The notes under the pieces: model-generated
Seen by the model: the letters and a program-made list of their open reading frames with translations, nothing else
The model's database searches: none
What the model was told of the DNA's origin: nothing
Assembly: GCA_019321725.1 (NCBI GenBank)
Contig: CM033116.1
Location: 4,212,642 to 4,276,641, forward strand
Length of the DNA: 64,000 nucleotides
Origin: Paulownia fortunei
Taxonomy: Eukaryota; Streptophyta; Magnoliopsida; Lamiales; Paulowniaceae
Reading direction: 5' to 3'
Part shown: positions 63,601 to 64,000 of the stretch, one piece after another
How positions within the stretch are numbered: position 1 is the first letter of the stretch
Layout of the letters: each line of letters opens with the position of its first letter
Translations under genes and position numbers: made by a program

Positions 63601-64000
63601 CTACTTACCTAACAATTAATATGATATGATTGGTATAATAAAAATTATTCTCTCCTAAAATATAAAATAAATATTGCTTTCATTATCTTTTCATTTTCTC
63701 AAAACACATTTCCCCAAAAACTATCCCAAAACATCCAAAATATAACCAAACATAGCCTAACAAAACAAAAAATGTGGGTCGTGTTTGAACTACTGGAGGA
63801 ATCCTGATCCAATTGTCCATATCTGCATCAAACCCGACTAAATAAAAATTGAGGTCGTGTCCCAAAAAACCTTCATCATTTACCAAATTAAATGCGTCTT
63901 TATATGAGATTTTGATTTTACGGTCCTGTAAAAGTTACAATGCAATAGAAAACAATTACTACGTTACAAGGCTTTTTTTTATCAAAATATTGTAGTTGAA
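60700..64000. other. AT-rich flank, no gene supported
   Basis: It contains an (AT)n run at 60992-61012, a GTGTGCGCGCGCGCATGC purine-pyrimidine run near 61471, poly(T) near 62330 and 63207, and short chance frames only. A possible small transposon is listed at 63386. Confidence 0.5.
63386..63757. mobile_element. Candidate small MITE
   Basis: Left end GGCTATGTTCCC and right end (reverse complement) GGCTATGTTTGG share nine bases and enclose 372 bp of AT-rich DNA. No target duplication is evident, so this is tentative. Confidence 0.3.

Noticed and set aside
63683..63886. 67-codon minus-strand frame at the window end
   Set aside because: It has no recognised domain, lies partly in a candidate MITE, and has AT-biased composition.
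1..64000. tRNA, rRNA, miRNA or CRISPR-like arrays
   Set aside because: No cloverleaf with proper B box, rRNA core, convincing miRNA hairpin or regular direct repeats with unique spacers was seen by eye; a covariance-model scan would be needed to exclude small RNAs fully.

Overview
This is a 64-kb piece of plant nuclear DNA, from a eudicot and possibly an asterid. The genes are intron-rich with GT/AG junctions, the intergenic and intronic DNA is AT-rich, and short DNA transposons and an LTR-retrotransposon relic are scattered through it. A Casparian-strip membrane protein, a NAC transcription factor and a phylloplanin-like secreted protein make it a vascular plant. There are no operons, CRISPR arrays or bacterial features. 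I built all gene models by reading splice junctions and reading frame by eye; family names and Arabidopsis locus numbers come from memory, not from a search.

Layout. 0.5-1.3 kb (+): a phylloplanin / Ole e 1-like gene with an in-frame TAG in its first exon, so probably broken. 2.1-7.0 kb (-): a 10-exon leucine-rich-repeat protein (501 aa). 7.1-11.4 kb: AT-rich spacer with one GC-rich island. 11.4-22.8 kb (+): nicalin, 14 exons, 570 aa, with a 617-bp Mutator-like MITE in its last intron. 24.7-30.6 kb (-): the decapping activator DCP1, 8 exons, 367 aa. 32.4-32.8 kb: a degenerate minisatellite of about 43 bp period. 33.3-39.4 kb (-): an OTU-family deubiquitinase of the OTLD1/OTU6 type, 8 coding exons, 539 aa, with a probable 5'-UTR intron. 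41.6-42.5 kb (-): a CASP protein, 3 exons, 206 aa. 43.9-51.3 kb (-): an ELM1 mitochondrial-fission protein, 10 exons, 428 aa, carrying a 549-bp PIF/Harbinger-like MITE in an intron. 53.6-56.0 kb: a 2.3-kb LTR element with a perfect 5-bp target duplication, ending 8 bp before the ATG of a proline-rich cell-wall-type gene (55.96-56.78 kb, +) that itself carries two compensating frameshifts. 59.7-60.6 kb (-): a short NAC gene (173 aa) of the ANAC090/ANAC061 type that stops just after the DNA-binding domain. 60.7-64.0 kb: AT-rich DNA with no supported gene.

The genes act in unrelated processes (ER membrane, mRNA decay, ubiquitin removal, endodermal barrier, organelle division, cell wall, transcription). 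They look like an ordinary conserved euchromatic block. As I recall the Arabidopsis map, their order interleaves genes found there in separate paralogous segments (At5g22/At3g44 and At2g27), which fits an ancestral block fractionated after polyploidy. I found no convincing new biological system. The most useful leads are the broken or shortened genes (phylloplanin, proline-rich protein, NAC) and the dated-looking transposon insertions beside or inside genes.
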